Notes under the pieces: model-generated
What the model was told of the DNA's origin: nothing
Database searches by the model: none
What the model saw: only the letters and a program-made list of their open reading frames with translations
Origin: Kribbella albertanoniae
Lineage (GTDB): Bacteria > Actinomycetota > Actinomycetes > Propionibacteriales > Kribbellaceae
Assembly (NCBI RefSeq): GCF_004348455.1
Contig: NZ_SMKA01000016.1
Coordinates: 1 to 64,000 of the forward strand
DNA length: 64,000 nucleotides
Reading direction: 5' to 3'
Made by a program: the position numbers and the translations under genes
Shown here: in pieces, positions 9,220 through 16,961 of the stretch
How the letters are laid out: each line of letters begins with the position of its first letter
Position numbering within the stretch: position 1 is the first letter of the stretch

Positions 9220-10229
9220 GTGACGCAATGCTGCCCGATATGCCCTTCAACGAGCCGGAGCCGGACGCTGCGCGCGACGAGGTGCTGACCGCGTTCAGAG
9301 CGGCTGACCCAGACGGGAAACGGATGGCCGCAATCTTCCGGTCGACGTTCGATCAGCTGTACGACGGGCAGCACACCGGGCGATATCGGTGGGATCAGCT
9401 GTTCAAGACGGAGAAGACGCACTTCGGAACGCTCCTCGAGATCAACATCCGGAAGGCCTTTGACGACGTCATCGACGAGCCTGCCGACAGCGATCCACTC
9501 GACTACAAGGTTCGTGGTCACCATGTCGACTGCAAGTACTCGCAGCGCGACGGCGGCTGGATGCTGCCGCCTGAGTGCTTCGGGCAACTGCTGTTAGTGG
9601 CGACAGCAGACGATGCGCGGGGCACCTGGAGCCTGGGAGTTGTGCGGGCGAGCGACGCGAACCGCAACACGGGACAGAATCGTGACGCCAAGTCGACCTT
9701 GAACGGGCGGGGCCGGAAACAGATCGCGTGGCTCCACATAGCTGCCAGCCTTCCTCCCAACATCTTGCTAGGGCTGGACGCGACCACGATCGAGGCTGTC
9801 TTCGCACCAAAGAGTGGCCAGAAGCGGGTGAACGAGCTCCTGACCCGCGTCACTGAGACGCGCATTGGGCGGAACACCATCGCGACGGTCGCCCAGCAGG
9901 ACGACTACATGGCGCGGCTGAGAGACAACGGCCACGGTGCTCGAACGACTCTCCGGAAGACTGGACACCTCATCCCTGGCGGCGACTACGAAGTCCACCG
10001 ACAGGTGGCCCGGGAATTGGGCGCTGTGATTCCGGAACCTGGCGAGGTAGTTAGTCTTCGCGTAGTTCCGGCTGCAGAGGCTGATCCTTGGACGACCGAG
10101 CTGGACGGTCAGCACTGGCGCCTTGCTCGGAAGGACGAGACCTGCCACGAGCCGGCGCCCAAGTTGCCCAGCACCAAACAGGCGAAGCCCATTGTCCCCG
10201 AGGCGTCGGATAACGGTCGGCTGATATGA
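9216..10229 (+). CDS. NaeI-family type II restriction endonuclease, paralogue 2
   Basis: A 337-residue protein. The start chosen is GTG 9216, which overlaps the previous stop by 4 bp (GTGA); a longer upstream frame is not supported. Catalytic positions are intact: T65, E75 (GTLLEIN), D96 (LDYKVRG), D105 and K107 (VDCKYSQ), with L48 at the NaeI Leu43 position and a 5-residue insertion before D96. The second half (NRDAKSTLNGRGRKQIAW, SGQKRVNELL, TVAQQDDYMARLRD) is closer to canonical NaeI than paralogue 1 is. It overlaps the Vsr gene by ATGA. The two paralogues are strongly diverged, so this is not a recent duplication. Both look catalytically competent. They may form a heterodimer or have separate targets; sequence alone cannot say. 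Confidence 0.9.
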   Translation: MSDAMLPDMPFNEPEPDAARDEVLTAFRAADPDGKRMAAIFRSTFDQLYDGQHTGRYRWDQLFKTEKTHFGTLLEINIRKAFDDVIDEPADSDPLDYKVRGHHVDCKYSQRDGGWMLPPECFGQLLLVATADDARGTWSLGVVRASDANRNTGQNRDAKSTLNGRGRKQIAWLHIAASLPPNILLGLDATTIEAVFAPKSGQKRVNELLTRVTETRIGRNTIATVAQQDDYMARLRDNGHGARTTLRKTGHLIPGGDYEVHRQVARELGAVIPEPGEVVSLRVVPAAEADPWTTELDGQHWRLARKDETCHEPAPKLPSTKQAKPIVPEASDNGRLI

Positions 10230-10711
10230 GCCGCCAGGCGCAAGCACGGACATCGCCAGAAGCGCCACCGCGTCCGCGACCCACGTCGTACGGCGAGACG
10301 CCGACAACGCCCGGGCGGTCGCGGAACATGCAGGCGATCCGGCGTACGAATACGAAGCCCGAAGTCGAGCTTCGGTCAGCGCTACATCGACGCGGGTACC
10401 GATTCCGGAAGGATCTGAGTATCTATACGGCGATACGGAGGGTTCGGCCAGACGTGGTGTTCACTGCCCGCCGGGTCGCCGTATTTGTCGATGGATGTTT
10501 TTGGCACTGCTGTCCGGAGCACGGACGACAGCCGTCGGTGAACTCGGGCTACTGGTCCCCGAAGCTGCAGCGCAACGTCGAGCGGGACAGGCTCGCGGAT
10601 GCTGCCCTGCAGCAGGATGGCTGGACGGTCGTGCGTATCTGGGAACATGAAGAGCTCGAAGCTGCTCTCGCCACGGTGATTCGCGTGCTGGACGCGAGCC
10701 CCCACCGCTAA
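10226..10711 (+). CDS. vsr: Very short patch repair endonuclease (Vsr)
   Basis: A 161-residue protein. After a proline-rich N-terminal tail it has the Vsr signature MQAIRRTNTKPEVELRSALH, then RPDVVF with the catalytic Asp, then VFVDGCFWHCCPEHG with zinc and active-site His/Cys residues, and a C-terminal GWTVVRIWEHE. Vsr nicks beside T in T:G mismatches that arise when 5-methylcytosine deaminates. It therefore accompanies cytosine-C5 methyltransferases, which fits the convergent methyltransferase gene. It is the third gene of a 4-bp-overlapped operon after the two NaeI-like endonucleases, and its 3' end overlaps the methyltransferase gene end by 4 bp. Confidence 0.93.
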   Translation: MSRQAQARTSPEAPPRPRPTSYGETPTTPGRSRNMQAIRRTNTKPEVELRSALHRRGYRFRKDLSIYTAIRRVRPDVVFTARRVAVFVDGCFWHCCPEHGRQPSVNSGYWSPKLQRNVERDRLADAALQQDGWTVVRIWEHEELEAALATVIRVLDASPHR

Positions 10712-11952
10712 CTCACCTTGGAGCGCCTCTGCGCCAGGTATTCATGACGGATGTGCTCGTCCTGGCCGACGAAGGCCCTGAACGTGCCGAGTTTGTAGGT
10801 TGGCTCGCCGTCTGCGTTTTCGCCTTCCTGCACATCGAAGTCACGCTTCAGGTGCTTCACGCGGATCTTGATCTCATCTGCGGTCAGTGCGTCCTCGATG
10901 CGCTCCTGGATCTCCGTGATCGTGAGCGGCTGATCAGCAGTGCGCAGGGCGCGGTAGACCTCGTCGTGCGTCACGGACTCGGCCTTGAGCCGCGGCTCGC
11001 CGTCTTGATTTAGCGCCGCGGCAATTTGAACGCCAATGGCTCTCGCCACGGGCGGCGGGAAGGCGTTGCCGACCTGGCGATAGCGGGAAGTCTTCTTGCC
11101 TGTGAAGGTCCACCGCGTCTCGTCGTCCCAGCCCTGGAGGCGCGCGACCATCTCTACCGTGAGCTTCGGCTTGAAAGCCGAGGGCATTTCCGCCGAGGGT
11201 GCTTCATTGGCGACGCCCATGCCGTCGACACCCATCTCAGCCCAAGCCCGCTTCGCACGAGTTGGCCCGAGATCGGCCCCTCCGTGCTTTTTCGATCCGC
11301 CCACGATTGTGGGCCCAACCTTGTTGGCCGTCCGAACCCACTCATCCGCGTCCCAGCCATTCGCTTCCATGAGGTCACGAAGCACCTCACCAACCGTCGG
11401 CTGATTCGGGGCTGCCTCTGGCCAACTGAAGTACTGCGCATACTCCTCGCGGAGCGCGACAAGGACGAAACGCGGGCGCAGTTGCGCGACACCGAAGTCT
11501 GACGCCTGAAGCAATCGCCAGTCTGCGACGTAGCCCAGCTCCTGAAGGCGATCAAGAACATGCTGCCGATAGGCCGAGAACCGCGGAGCAGAGAGTCCGC
11601 GAACGTTCTCAAGCATCAAAGCACGAGGCTGGATAACACCGCAGAGTTCTACTGCCCAGGCGAACAAGTCACGTTCATCATTCGCGCCAAGCTGCTTACC
11701 GGCGATTGAGAACGGAGGGCACGGAACGCCACCCGCCAGCAAGTCGGCGCCGTGGAACTCCTTGGGATCCCACACCGCTTCATCAGCAACGTCGCCTGTA
11801 CGGACATCCCATTCGGGGCGATTGAATCTCAGCGTGTCCGCTGCTGTGGGGTCTAGCTCGACCGCAAGCCAATGCTCGAAGCCAGCCTGTTCAAGACCAA
11901 GCGCCTGACCACCCGCTCCTGCGCAAATCTCAACTACTCGCAACCGGCTCAC
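10708..11952 (-). CDS. DNA cytosine-C5 methyltransferase with C-terminal winged-helix extension
   Basis: A 414-residue protein if started at GTG 11952, which has GGGGAGGT 3 bp upstream; the longer ATG frame (11976) lies inside a LexA box and has no ribosome site. Motifs are complete: I VEICAGAGGQALGL, II VELDP, IV GGVPCPPFS (catalytic C78), VI LMLENVRGL, VIII QLRPR, X QVGNAFPPPVA. A target-recognition region lies at about 180-270. The last ~90 residues form an extra domain (VYRALRTADQPLTITEI... IKIRVKHLKRDFDV) resembling a winged helix, unusual for this family and perhaps autoregulatory. It probably protects the NaeI-like target and partners Vsr. It is convergent with the restriction operon. 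Confidence 0.92.
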   Translation of the reverse strand: MSRLRVVEICAGAGGQALGLEQAGFEHWLAVELDPTAADTLRFNRPEWDVRTGDVADEAVWDPKEFHGADLLAGGVPCPPFSIAGKQLGANDERDLFAWAVELCGVIQPRALMLENVRGLSAPRFSAYRQHVLDRLQELGYVADWRLLQASDFGVAQLRPRFVLVALREEYAQYFSWPEAAPNQPTVGEVLRDLMEANGWDADEWVRTANKVGPTIVGGSKKHGGADLGPTRAKRAWAEMGVDGMGVANEAPSAEMPSAFKPKLTVEMVARLQGWDDETRWTFTGKKTSRYRQVGNAFPPPVARAIGVQIAAALNQDGEPRLKAESVTHDEVYRALRTADQPLTITEIQERIEDALTADEIKIRVKHLKRDFDVQEGENADGEPTYKLGTFRAFVGQDEHIRHEYLAQRRSKVS

Positions 11953-11968
11953 GAGACCTCCCCGCATA

Positions 11969-11984
11969 TCGAACATTTGTTCGA
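11969..11984 (-). promoter_or_regulatory. LexA (SOS) box upstream of the C5 methyltransferase
   Basis: TCGAACATTTGTTCGA fits the actinobacterial SOS core TCGAAC-N4-GTTCGA with both arms perfect; the central N4 deviates at one position from the RNRY consensus. It ends 17 bp before the GTG start chosen for the methyltransferase, a typical repressor position. Nothing to the right in the + direction is an obvious SOS target. Confidence 0.75.
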
Positions 11985-12629
11985 GTGTAGTGATCCTCTT
12001 TGCTGAGGGTCAAATCGCCCTGACAGCTAGGTGCGGATACCCAGGACCGCTGCGCAGCAGATCGCGGGGAAGCGTTCAACTGGTGCGTCGCGGCGCACAT
12101 CATGCCGGGAGAAATCCGCTCTGTCAGGGGACCGAACAGGCAGAGCCTAGCTGCTCCGTGCCTTCAGTCTGCGGCGCCCTGCCGGTGGCCGGCCGACTAC
12201 TACTGTCCGAGTGCGGCCGAGCACTCTTGGCCTGCACACGAATCCCACCTAGATGTAACCGGCCTTGGGTCGGCTTGCTCCGCTTCAACAGCTCGGTCGC
12301 AGATTGCCGTCGAGCGGGGCAGGGGCTGATGTCTGCCACTACCAATGTAGGAAGCTCAGACTGTGTGTCCTAGCGGAACGCTGAACAAGGCGAGAGCGTG
12401 ACTAAGCACTGTCAATTGGCACGCCTGCCACTGAACTCGCTGTTCGTCTCTCCTTGCAGCAACCCATCGGCGCCCAAGAAGACATCGAGGAAGCCCGACG
12501 CCGCTCGCTCCCGCGCCCGGGAGCCGACTGTCGCTCGGGCCTCAAGCGATCGGCACGTCGGCATCCTGTTCGGTGAGTGGGACTGGGTTACCCTGGCCTC
12601 GCAGCGTCGGCGGAGGGAAGCGACGGTAG
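11985..12629. other. Intergenic region, no gene supported
   Basis: About 645 bp lie between the divergent methyltransferase and XRE-Nudix genes. Several open frames exist but none has a plausible start, codon bias or recognisable motif. The left end holds the LexA box. The right end has GGAGGGAAG, the ribosome site of the XRE gene (about 12611-12620). It may contain decayed sequence. Confidence 0.4.
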
Positions 12630-14069
12630 ATGACCGGCTCATCGGAGGCTTGGCTTAGGCGGTCGCCGGATGGTTCGGCAGGCGATGACGTCGGCTCGGT
12701 CGTTCGCGAGTATCGCTTGGCACGGCGTCTCAGCCAGGTGTCGCTCTCCGAGACGATGGGCTTCACTCAGCAGTTTCTGAGTCAGGTGGAAAGCGGCACG
12801 CGAAAGGTGTCGCTGGAACATCGGCGGCGCTTCGCCGAGGAGCTTGGGATCCCGGCAGCCAGCCTCGGACTTTCCGACGGAACCGCCGCCAGGGGCACCG
12901 GGGACGAGTTGGCGAGAGCAGTGGCCATTAGCCGCGGGCAGTGGCGAGCTCAGCGCAAATGGCTCAACCAGCATCGCTCCGAACTCGCGAAGTGCGCTGC
13001 CAGGCTGTACTCCGCTGAGCACCGCCTGCCGAGGACACCCCTCATTGCCGGAGACGGTTGGCTCCCCGATGAGTTGATCGACGTAGAGTCGATTAAGTTG
13101 CAGCTGGACGAGACCGTCCGGGCTGGATGTGTGACTGGCAGGGAACCGCAGACTCTTCACGTGCGTCCGCTGCGGACTCCTGACACAGCCTTCGATACCT
13201 ATACGTCGGCGGTCCGGCACCTCGACCCACCGACGCTCTTTGAGTCACGGCCGAGCTATCGGCTGCTTGGAGGCTCTCTAGCGCAGCGGATGCTCAAGTT
13301 TGGGCTGGGCGCCTACTTCGACAAGCTCGATGTATCGGAGGCGCTAGGTCATGAGATGGCGATCGCTTGCGCGGGAGGCATTCCAGAAGACGTCTCCATG
13401 CTCGGCGGCCAGTTGCCATTCCGCGAGCTGATTGGTGATCCGTTCGACCTAGCGCGTCGGTCAGTCATCCCGGCCATCACCACGTTGACGATCCGGCTAC
13501 GGCGCTATCCAGCCGAGCCGTCGTACCTCCTGCACTGGCGCGACCCGGCCAAGGTGGCGACTGCGGCCGGGGTGTACGACGTGATCCCGGCGGGTGAGTT
13601 CCAGCCGTCGACGGTTGCTCTGTGGGACCGCAGGAACGATTTCTCAATCTGGCGGAACATCGTGCGTGAGTACGCCGAGGAGTTACTCGGCGAACCTGAA
13701 CACGATGGAAGTCGCAGCGATCCCATCGATTACGCGAACTGGCCGCTGTACCAGGTCCTGAGCGACGCAAAGGCTTCGGGTGCCCTGACCGCATTTGTGG
13801 TTGGCATGGGTCTGGATGCCTTGACGCTGGCAGCGACGATTCTCACGGTGGTTGTCATCGACGATGACACCTTCACCCGAGCCTTCGGTCGGGCGGTTCG
13901 CTTCAACGACGAGGGTGAGATAGTCGGGATCGGCGACGGCCGCGGCGCCGACGGCATACCGTTCACTCAGCAATCAGTAGACCGCATGCTGGAATCCGAA
14001 CCCATGGCGTCGCCAGGGGCCGCGGTTCTGGCCCTGGCATGGGAGCACCGTCATGAACTCATCGCCTAG
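12630..14069 (+). CDS. XRE-family regulator fused to a Nudix-like domain
   Basis: A 479-residue protein, ATG start. Residues 20-80 are a Cro/C1 helix-turn-helix (VVREYRLARRLSQVSLSETM, FTQQFLSQVESGTRKVS). The rest is a large domain. Its segment from LLHWRDPAKVATAAGVYDVI to IVREYAEELLGE resembles a Nudix box (G-x-REYxEE) with a Leu where the usual Gly stands, so it may bind rather than hydrolyse a nucleotide. The stand-alone downstream protein is a paralogue of everything after the HTH. The two overlap by 17 bp and surely function together. The location directly before the graspetide operon suggests a cluster regulator. The Nudix assignment is tentative, the HTH firm. Confidence 0.72.
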   Translation: MTGSSEAWLRRSPDGSAGDDVGSVVREYRLARRLSQVSLSETMGFTQQFLSQVESGTRKVSLEHRRRFAEELGIPAASLGLSDGTAARGTGDELARAVAISRGQWRAQRKWLNQHRSELAKCAARLYSAEHRLPRTPLIAGDGWLPDELIDVESIKLQLDETVRAGCVTGREPQTLHVRPLRTPDTAFDTYTSAVRHLDPPTLFESRPSYRLLGGSLAQRMLKFGLGAYFDKLDVSEALGHEMAIACAGGIPEDVSMLGGQLPFRELIGDPFDLARRSVIPAITTLTIRLRRYPAEPSYLLHWRDPAKVATAAGVYDVIPAGEFQPSTVALWDRRNDFSIWRNIVREYAEELLGEPEHDGSRSDPIDYANWPLYQVLSDAKASGALTAFVVGMGLDALTLAATILTVVVIDDDTFTRAFGRAVRFNDEGEIVGIGDGRGADGIPFTQQSVDRMLESEPMASPGAAVLALAWEHRHELIA

Positions 14070-15189
14070 CGCAAATAGCGAGTCCGATAAGGTCGCCGAG
14101 AGCCGCCGGAGGTGGTTTGACGAGCGTCGGTATCTCGTCGACAACCGGCACCAGTTGGCCATCGATGCCGCCGATGGATATGCCCCGGATCGCCGAGTCG
14201 CCGGGACTCCACTGCTCGCACCTGAATCGTGGATCCCGGCGAAGCCGATCCCGCTGACCTCGGTCGCGCTCGAGTTCGATTCCGCAGCGGATTTCACTGG
14301 AACTACCGGACGCGAGTCCGTCGCTCACGGATCCATACCACTCCGCATCGACGGAAGTCATTATGGATCCTATGCAGAAACCATCGCCGACCTCGCACCA
14401 CCAGCGGTCTTCGAGAATCGGTCAACCTATCGATTGATCAGCGCTGATCTGACTACCGCGACCCCCTTCCTTCGCATGGGGCGAGGTACCTACTTCGACA
14501 GCATCAACACCGGCGAGGCTTCGGCCCATGAGTATGCTGCGCAGCGCCTGGCGCCGGCCAAGCCAGCGAGCCTGCGGTCAGCCATCGGCGATCCTTGGGA
14601 CGCAACGAGCCGGCCGGTCAATATCGCGATCAGCACGCTGACCATCCGCCGTGACGAGGACACCGGTGACTCCACTTTCTTCCTGCATTGGCGCGATCCT
14701 GCCAAGGTCGGCCACGCCGGTGGGCTCTACCAGGTCGTGCCCGTGGGCATCTTCCAGCCGAGCGCAGCCGCGTCGTGGAACGAGCAACATGATTTTTCGC
14801 TGTGGCGCAATGTTGTCCGCGAACTGTCCGAGGAACTGCTCGGCGAGTCCGAAGACTATGGAAGTAGCGTCAAACCAATCAGCTACGACGAGTGGCCCTT
14901 TGCCGCTCGTCTCTCGGCCGGGCTTGACGACGGATCGGTACAGGCATCCTGCGTTGGCCTGGGAGTCGATCCCCTGACCTTCGCGACGGACCTGTTGACC
15001 GTGGTCTCCATCAACTCCCCGCTCTTCGACGAGCTCTTCGGCAAGGTCGTCGAAGCCAACGATGAGGGACGAGTACTCGCACCACAGCCCTTCACAGGCG
15101 AGGTTGTCGACGAGTTCGTACGCCATCAGCCGATGCAAGCTGCAGGCGCAGCGGTCCTCCAACTTGCATGGGATCACCGCCTAGGCTGA
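14053..15189 (+). CDS. Stand-alone Nudix-like protein, paralogue of the upstream regulator domain
   Basis: A 378-residue protein starting at ATG inside the end of the XRE gene (17-bp overlap, GGGAG ribosome site). It is colinear with the C-terminal ~390 residues of the XRE protein. Shared blocks are LAPPAVFENRSTYRL, GRGTYFDSI, ISTLTIRR, FFLHWRDPAKVGHAGGLYQV and VRELSEELLGES. It has no HTH. The preserved REL-x-EELLG motif in both suggests the Nudix-like pocket matters. It may be a ligand-sensing subunit heteromerising with the regulator, or an enzyme. The duplication is old, as identity is limited to motif blocks. Function unknown. Confidence 0.65.
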   Translation: MNSSPSANSESDKVAESRRRWFDERRYLVDNRHQLAIDAADGYAPDRRVAGTPLLAPESWIPAKPIPLTSVALEFDSAADFTGTTGRESVAHGSIPLRIDGSHYGSYAETIADLAPPAVFENRSTYRLISADLTTATPFLRMGRGTYFDSINTGEASAHEYAAQRLAPAKPASLRSAIGDPWDATSRPVNIAISTLTIRRDEDTGDSTFFLHWRDPAKVGHAGGLYQVVPVGIFQPSAAASWNEQHDFSLWRNVVRELSEELLGESEDYGSSVKPISYDEWPFAARLSAGLDDGSVQASCVGLGVDPLTFATDLLTVVSINSPLFDELFGKVVEANDEGRVLAPQPFTGEVVDEFVRHQPMQAAGAAVLQLAWDHRLG

Positions 15190-15196
15190 CTGCGCT

Positions 15197-15227
15197 ACAA
15201 CTGGTAGTTGTACAACAAGCAGTTGTT
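15197..15227. promoter_or_regulatory. Nested inverted repeats, candidate operator
   Basis: ACAACT (15197-15202) pairs with AGTTGT (15206-15211). GTTGTACAAC (15207-15216) is a perfect 10-bp palindrome. A further AGTTGTT lies at 15221-15227. The repeats precede the graspetide-region genes and are a good candidate site for the upstream XRE regulator. There is no direct evidence of binding. Confidence 0.5.
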
Positions 15228-15262
15228 GGAGACCTGGTCGTCCACTGCCTTTCAATGGCCAT

Positions 15263-15616
15263 GTGGAAAACAACGAGCGGATCACCTTAGCCGTCGGCAC
15301 CCGTGCAGTGTGCGGCTATCTCAGGAAAGCCTTCCTGATGACCAGCTCTGAAGTTGATGAGTTGCGTCGCTCGATCCTGGACTGCGCTGCGTCCCAGGAA
15401 TTGACCGTGGACGCGATCTACGAAGAGGAGCTCGACCGAGCCTCCGATCAGCTCGTCGAGTGCATCGGCGCTCTCATTGGCGCTGACCAACCCGTCTTGA
15501 TCATCCCGAGCCTCCTGCACTTCGCCGGCTTCGGCAATCCCCTCGAAGTCAGGCGTGATTTCCAGACCCAGGGCATCCACGTCCTCGTCGCACAAGATTC
15601 TCGTCCGAGATCTTGA
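15263..15616 (+). CDS. Small resolvase-like protein lacking the catalytic serine
   Basis: A 117-residue frame with a GTG start (weak ribosome site; a start at MTSSEV near 15338 is possible). VCGYLRKAFLM, then DELRRSILDCA, LTVDAIYEEELDR and LIIPSLLHFAGFGNPLEVRRDF recall the N-terminal domain of serine recombinases (YxRxS, VxSLdRlaR). The catalytic serine position is absent and there is no DNA-binding domain, so recombinase activity is unlikely. A second, shorter protein with the same tail lies at 18174-18392, on the other side of the graspetide genes. It may be a conserved accessory of this cluster type. Role unknown. Confidence 0.5.
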   Translation: MENNERITLAVGTRAVCGYLRKAFLMTSSEVDELRRSILDCAASQELTVDAIYEEELDRASDQLVECIGALIGADQPVLIIPSLLHFAGFGNPLEVRRDFQTQGIHVLVAQDSRPRS

Positions 15617-15717
15617 GAGGCCCCAAACCGGCTGGCGCGGGCCGTGAGACCAGTCCGTCCTGCGCCAGCCTTCCAATCTGCTCCAACTGATCATCGACAC
15701 TCACGAAAGTGGGCACT

Positions 15718-15987
15718 ATGACAACCAAAACAGCAGTGACGCCATGGGGACTGACCCGGGTCAGCGAGCTCTCGAGGATGGTCGAGCTGCCGTACGCCAG
15801 CGCCGAACTCGATCCAGACACTCAGACTGCTCGCTATCGCGATGTCGATGGTTCTCTAATTGATCCGATCGAGGCCGGCAAGCACGGCTCGGCCACGAAT
15901 ACCAGCCCTAGGACAGGTACGAGCCGAGATGGCAGCGGCAGCCCGGCCCCCGATAGCGACACTGGCCATGACGGCGACCGCGACTGA
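15718..15987 (+). CDS. Graspetide precursor peptide (ATP-grasp-modified RiPP)
   Basis: An 89-residue peptide. ATG 15718 is preferred over the in-frame GTG three codons earlier. The leader has the actinobacterial hallmark PWGLTR (9-14) and ELDPDTQTARYRDVDG (30-45), the region recognised by the ATP-grasp enzyme, followed by AGKHG (53-57), where the core begins. The core is Thr/Ser-rich first (S58, T60, T62, S63, T66, T68, S69) and Asp-rich last (D71, D79, D81, D85, D87, D89). That suits ester links between hydroxyl and carboxyl side chains. Two Asp-Gly steps (71-72, 85-86) are candidate aspartimide sites. The stop overlaps the ATP-grasp start (TGATG). This matches the fuscimiditide-type family. 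Confidence 0.88.
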   Translation: MTTKTAVTPWGLTRVSELSRMVELPYASAELDPDTQTARYRDVDGSLIDPIEAGKHGSATNTSPRTGTSRDGSGSPAPDSDTGHDGDRD

Positions 15988-16961
15988 TGCCCGGGCCGAC
16001 CGACGATCGACCCGCCGTACTGATCGTTACTGAGGTCGATGACCCCACAGCGGATCTCGTCATCGCTGAGGTGAACCGCCGTGGTCTTTGCCAGGTCGTG
16101 AGGGTCGACCCCGGAGACTTCCCGCATGATGTCGTTCTGGCAGGTGCGCTGAACACAGCCACCGGCCAGTGGCGCGGCGAACTGCGAACTCCCAGCCGAC
16201 TTGTAGATCTGGCTGGGGTCCGAGCGGTCTATTGGCGGCGACCGAGCCCCTACAAGTTTCCAGGTCTCAGCAAGCAGGATCAGGACTTCGCAGCTGTTCA
16301 GGCGAAGGAGGGCTTCGGTGGGGTTCTGGCAGGCTTGGATTGCCGATACGTCAATCACCCGCACTGCAACTGGGTTGCCGAGTACAAACCAGGCCAGCTG
16401 TCCGCGGCTGTCCGACTCGGCTTCGAAGTCCCGGCGACGCTGATCACATCCGACCTGGCCGCGACGCGTGCGTTCGTGCAAGAACATGCTCCGGTGGTCT
16501 ACAAGCCATTGCGGTTGACCGACCTGCTACGCAACGGCAGGCCCCTGGGCCTTTGGACACAACGGGTCGAACCAGACGAGATCGACGAGACCGTCGCGGG
16601 CACCGCTCACTTGTTCCAGGCCGAGGTAGTGGACAAGGTCGCTGACCTGCGTATCACCGTCGTAGGCGATCGGGTGTTCTGCGTGCGAATCGAGTCGGCC
16701 GCTCGGCTGCTGGATTGGCGTGCTGACTACGATGCGTTGTCGTACAAGGTGATGGAGCCGCCGGCGCGAATGGTTCCGAAGCTGCAGGCCTACCTGAAAG
16801 AGTTCGGCCTCAAGTTCGGCTGTTTCGATTTCGCCGTGGACCGGCACGGTACGCCGCATTTTCTGGAGTGCAACCCGAATGGTCAGTGGGCATGGATGGA
16901 ACCACCGACCGGCCTACCTATGGCGGCCGCCTTCGCCGATGCCCTGGAGGGAAGACTGTGA
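15987..16961 (+). CDS. ATP-grasp ribosomal peptide maturase (graspetide ligase)
   Basis: A 324-residue ATP-grasp enzyme whose ATG overlaps the precursor stop. Recognisable elements are VLIVTEVDDPTADLVIAEV at the N-terminus, AVYWRRPSPYKFP (a family signature for precursor binding), VVYKPLR with the ATP-binding Lys, RITVVGDRVFCVRIES, and the metal-binding end FGCFDFAVDRHG ... FLECNPNGQWAW (Asp, Glu, Asn). It would activate Asp/Glu carboxylates as acyl phosphates and join them to Thr/Ser (ester) or Lys (amide) in the precursor. It is translationally coupled on both sides. Confidence is high for class; the ring pattern cannot be read from sequence. Confidence 0.92.
   Translation: MPGPTDDRPAVLIVTEVDDPTADLVIAEVNRRGLCQVVRVDPGDFPHDVVLAGALNTATGQWRGELRTPSRLVDLAGVRAVYWRRPSPYKFPGLSKQDQDFAAVQAKEGFGGVLAGLDCRYVNHPHCNWVAEYKPGQLSAAVRLGFEVPATLITSDLAATRAFVQEHAPVVYKPLRLTDLLRNGRPLGLWTQRVEPDEIDETVAGTAHLFQAEVVDKVADLRITVVGDRVFCVRIESAARLLDWRADYDALSYKVMEPPARMVPKLQAYLKEFGLKFGCFDFAVDRHGTPHFLECNPNGQWAWMEPPTGLPMAAAFADALEGRL

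Noticed and set aside
11953..11976. ATG start for the C5 methyltransferase
   Set aside because: It lies within the LexA box with no ribosome site, whereas GTG 11952 has GGGGAGGT.
11985..12629. Small genes in the gap
   Set aside because: Open frames without ribosome site, motif or codon bias.
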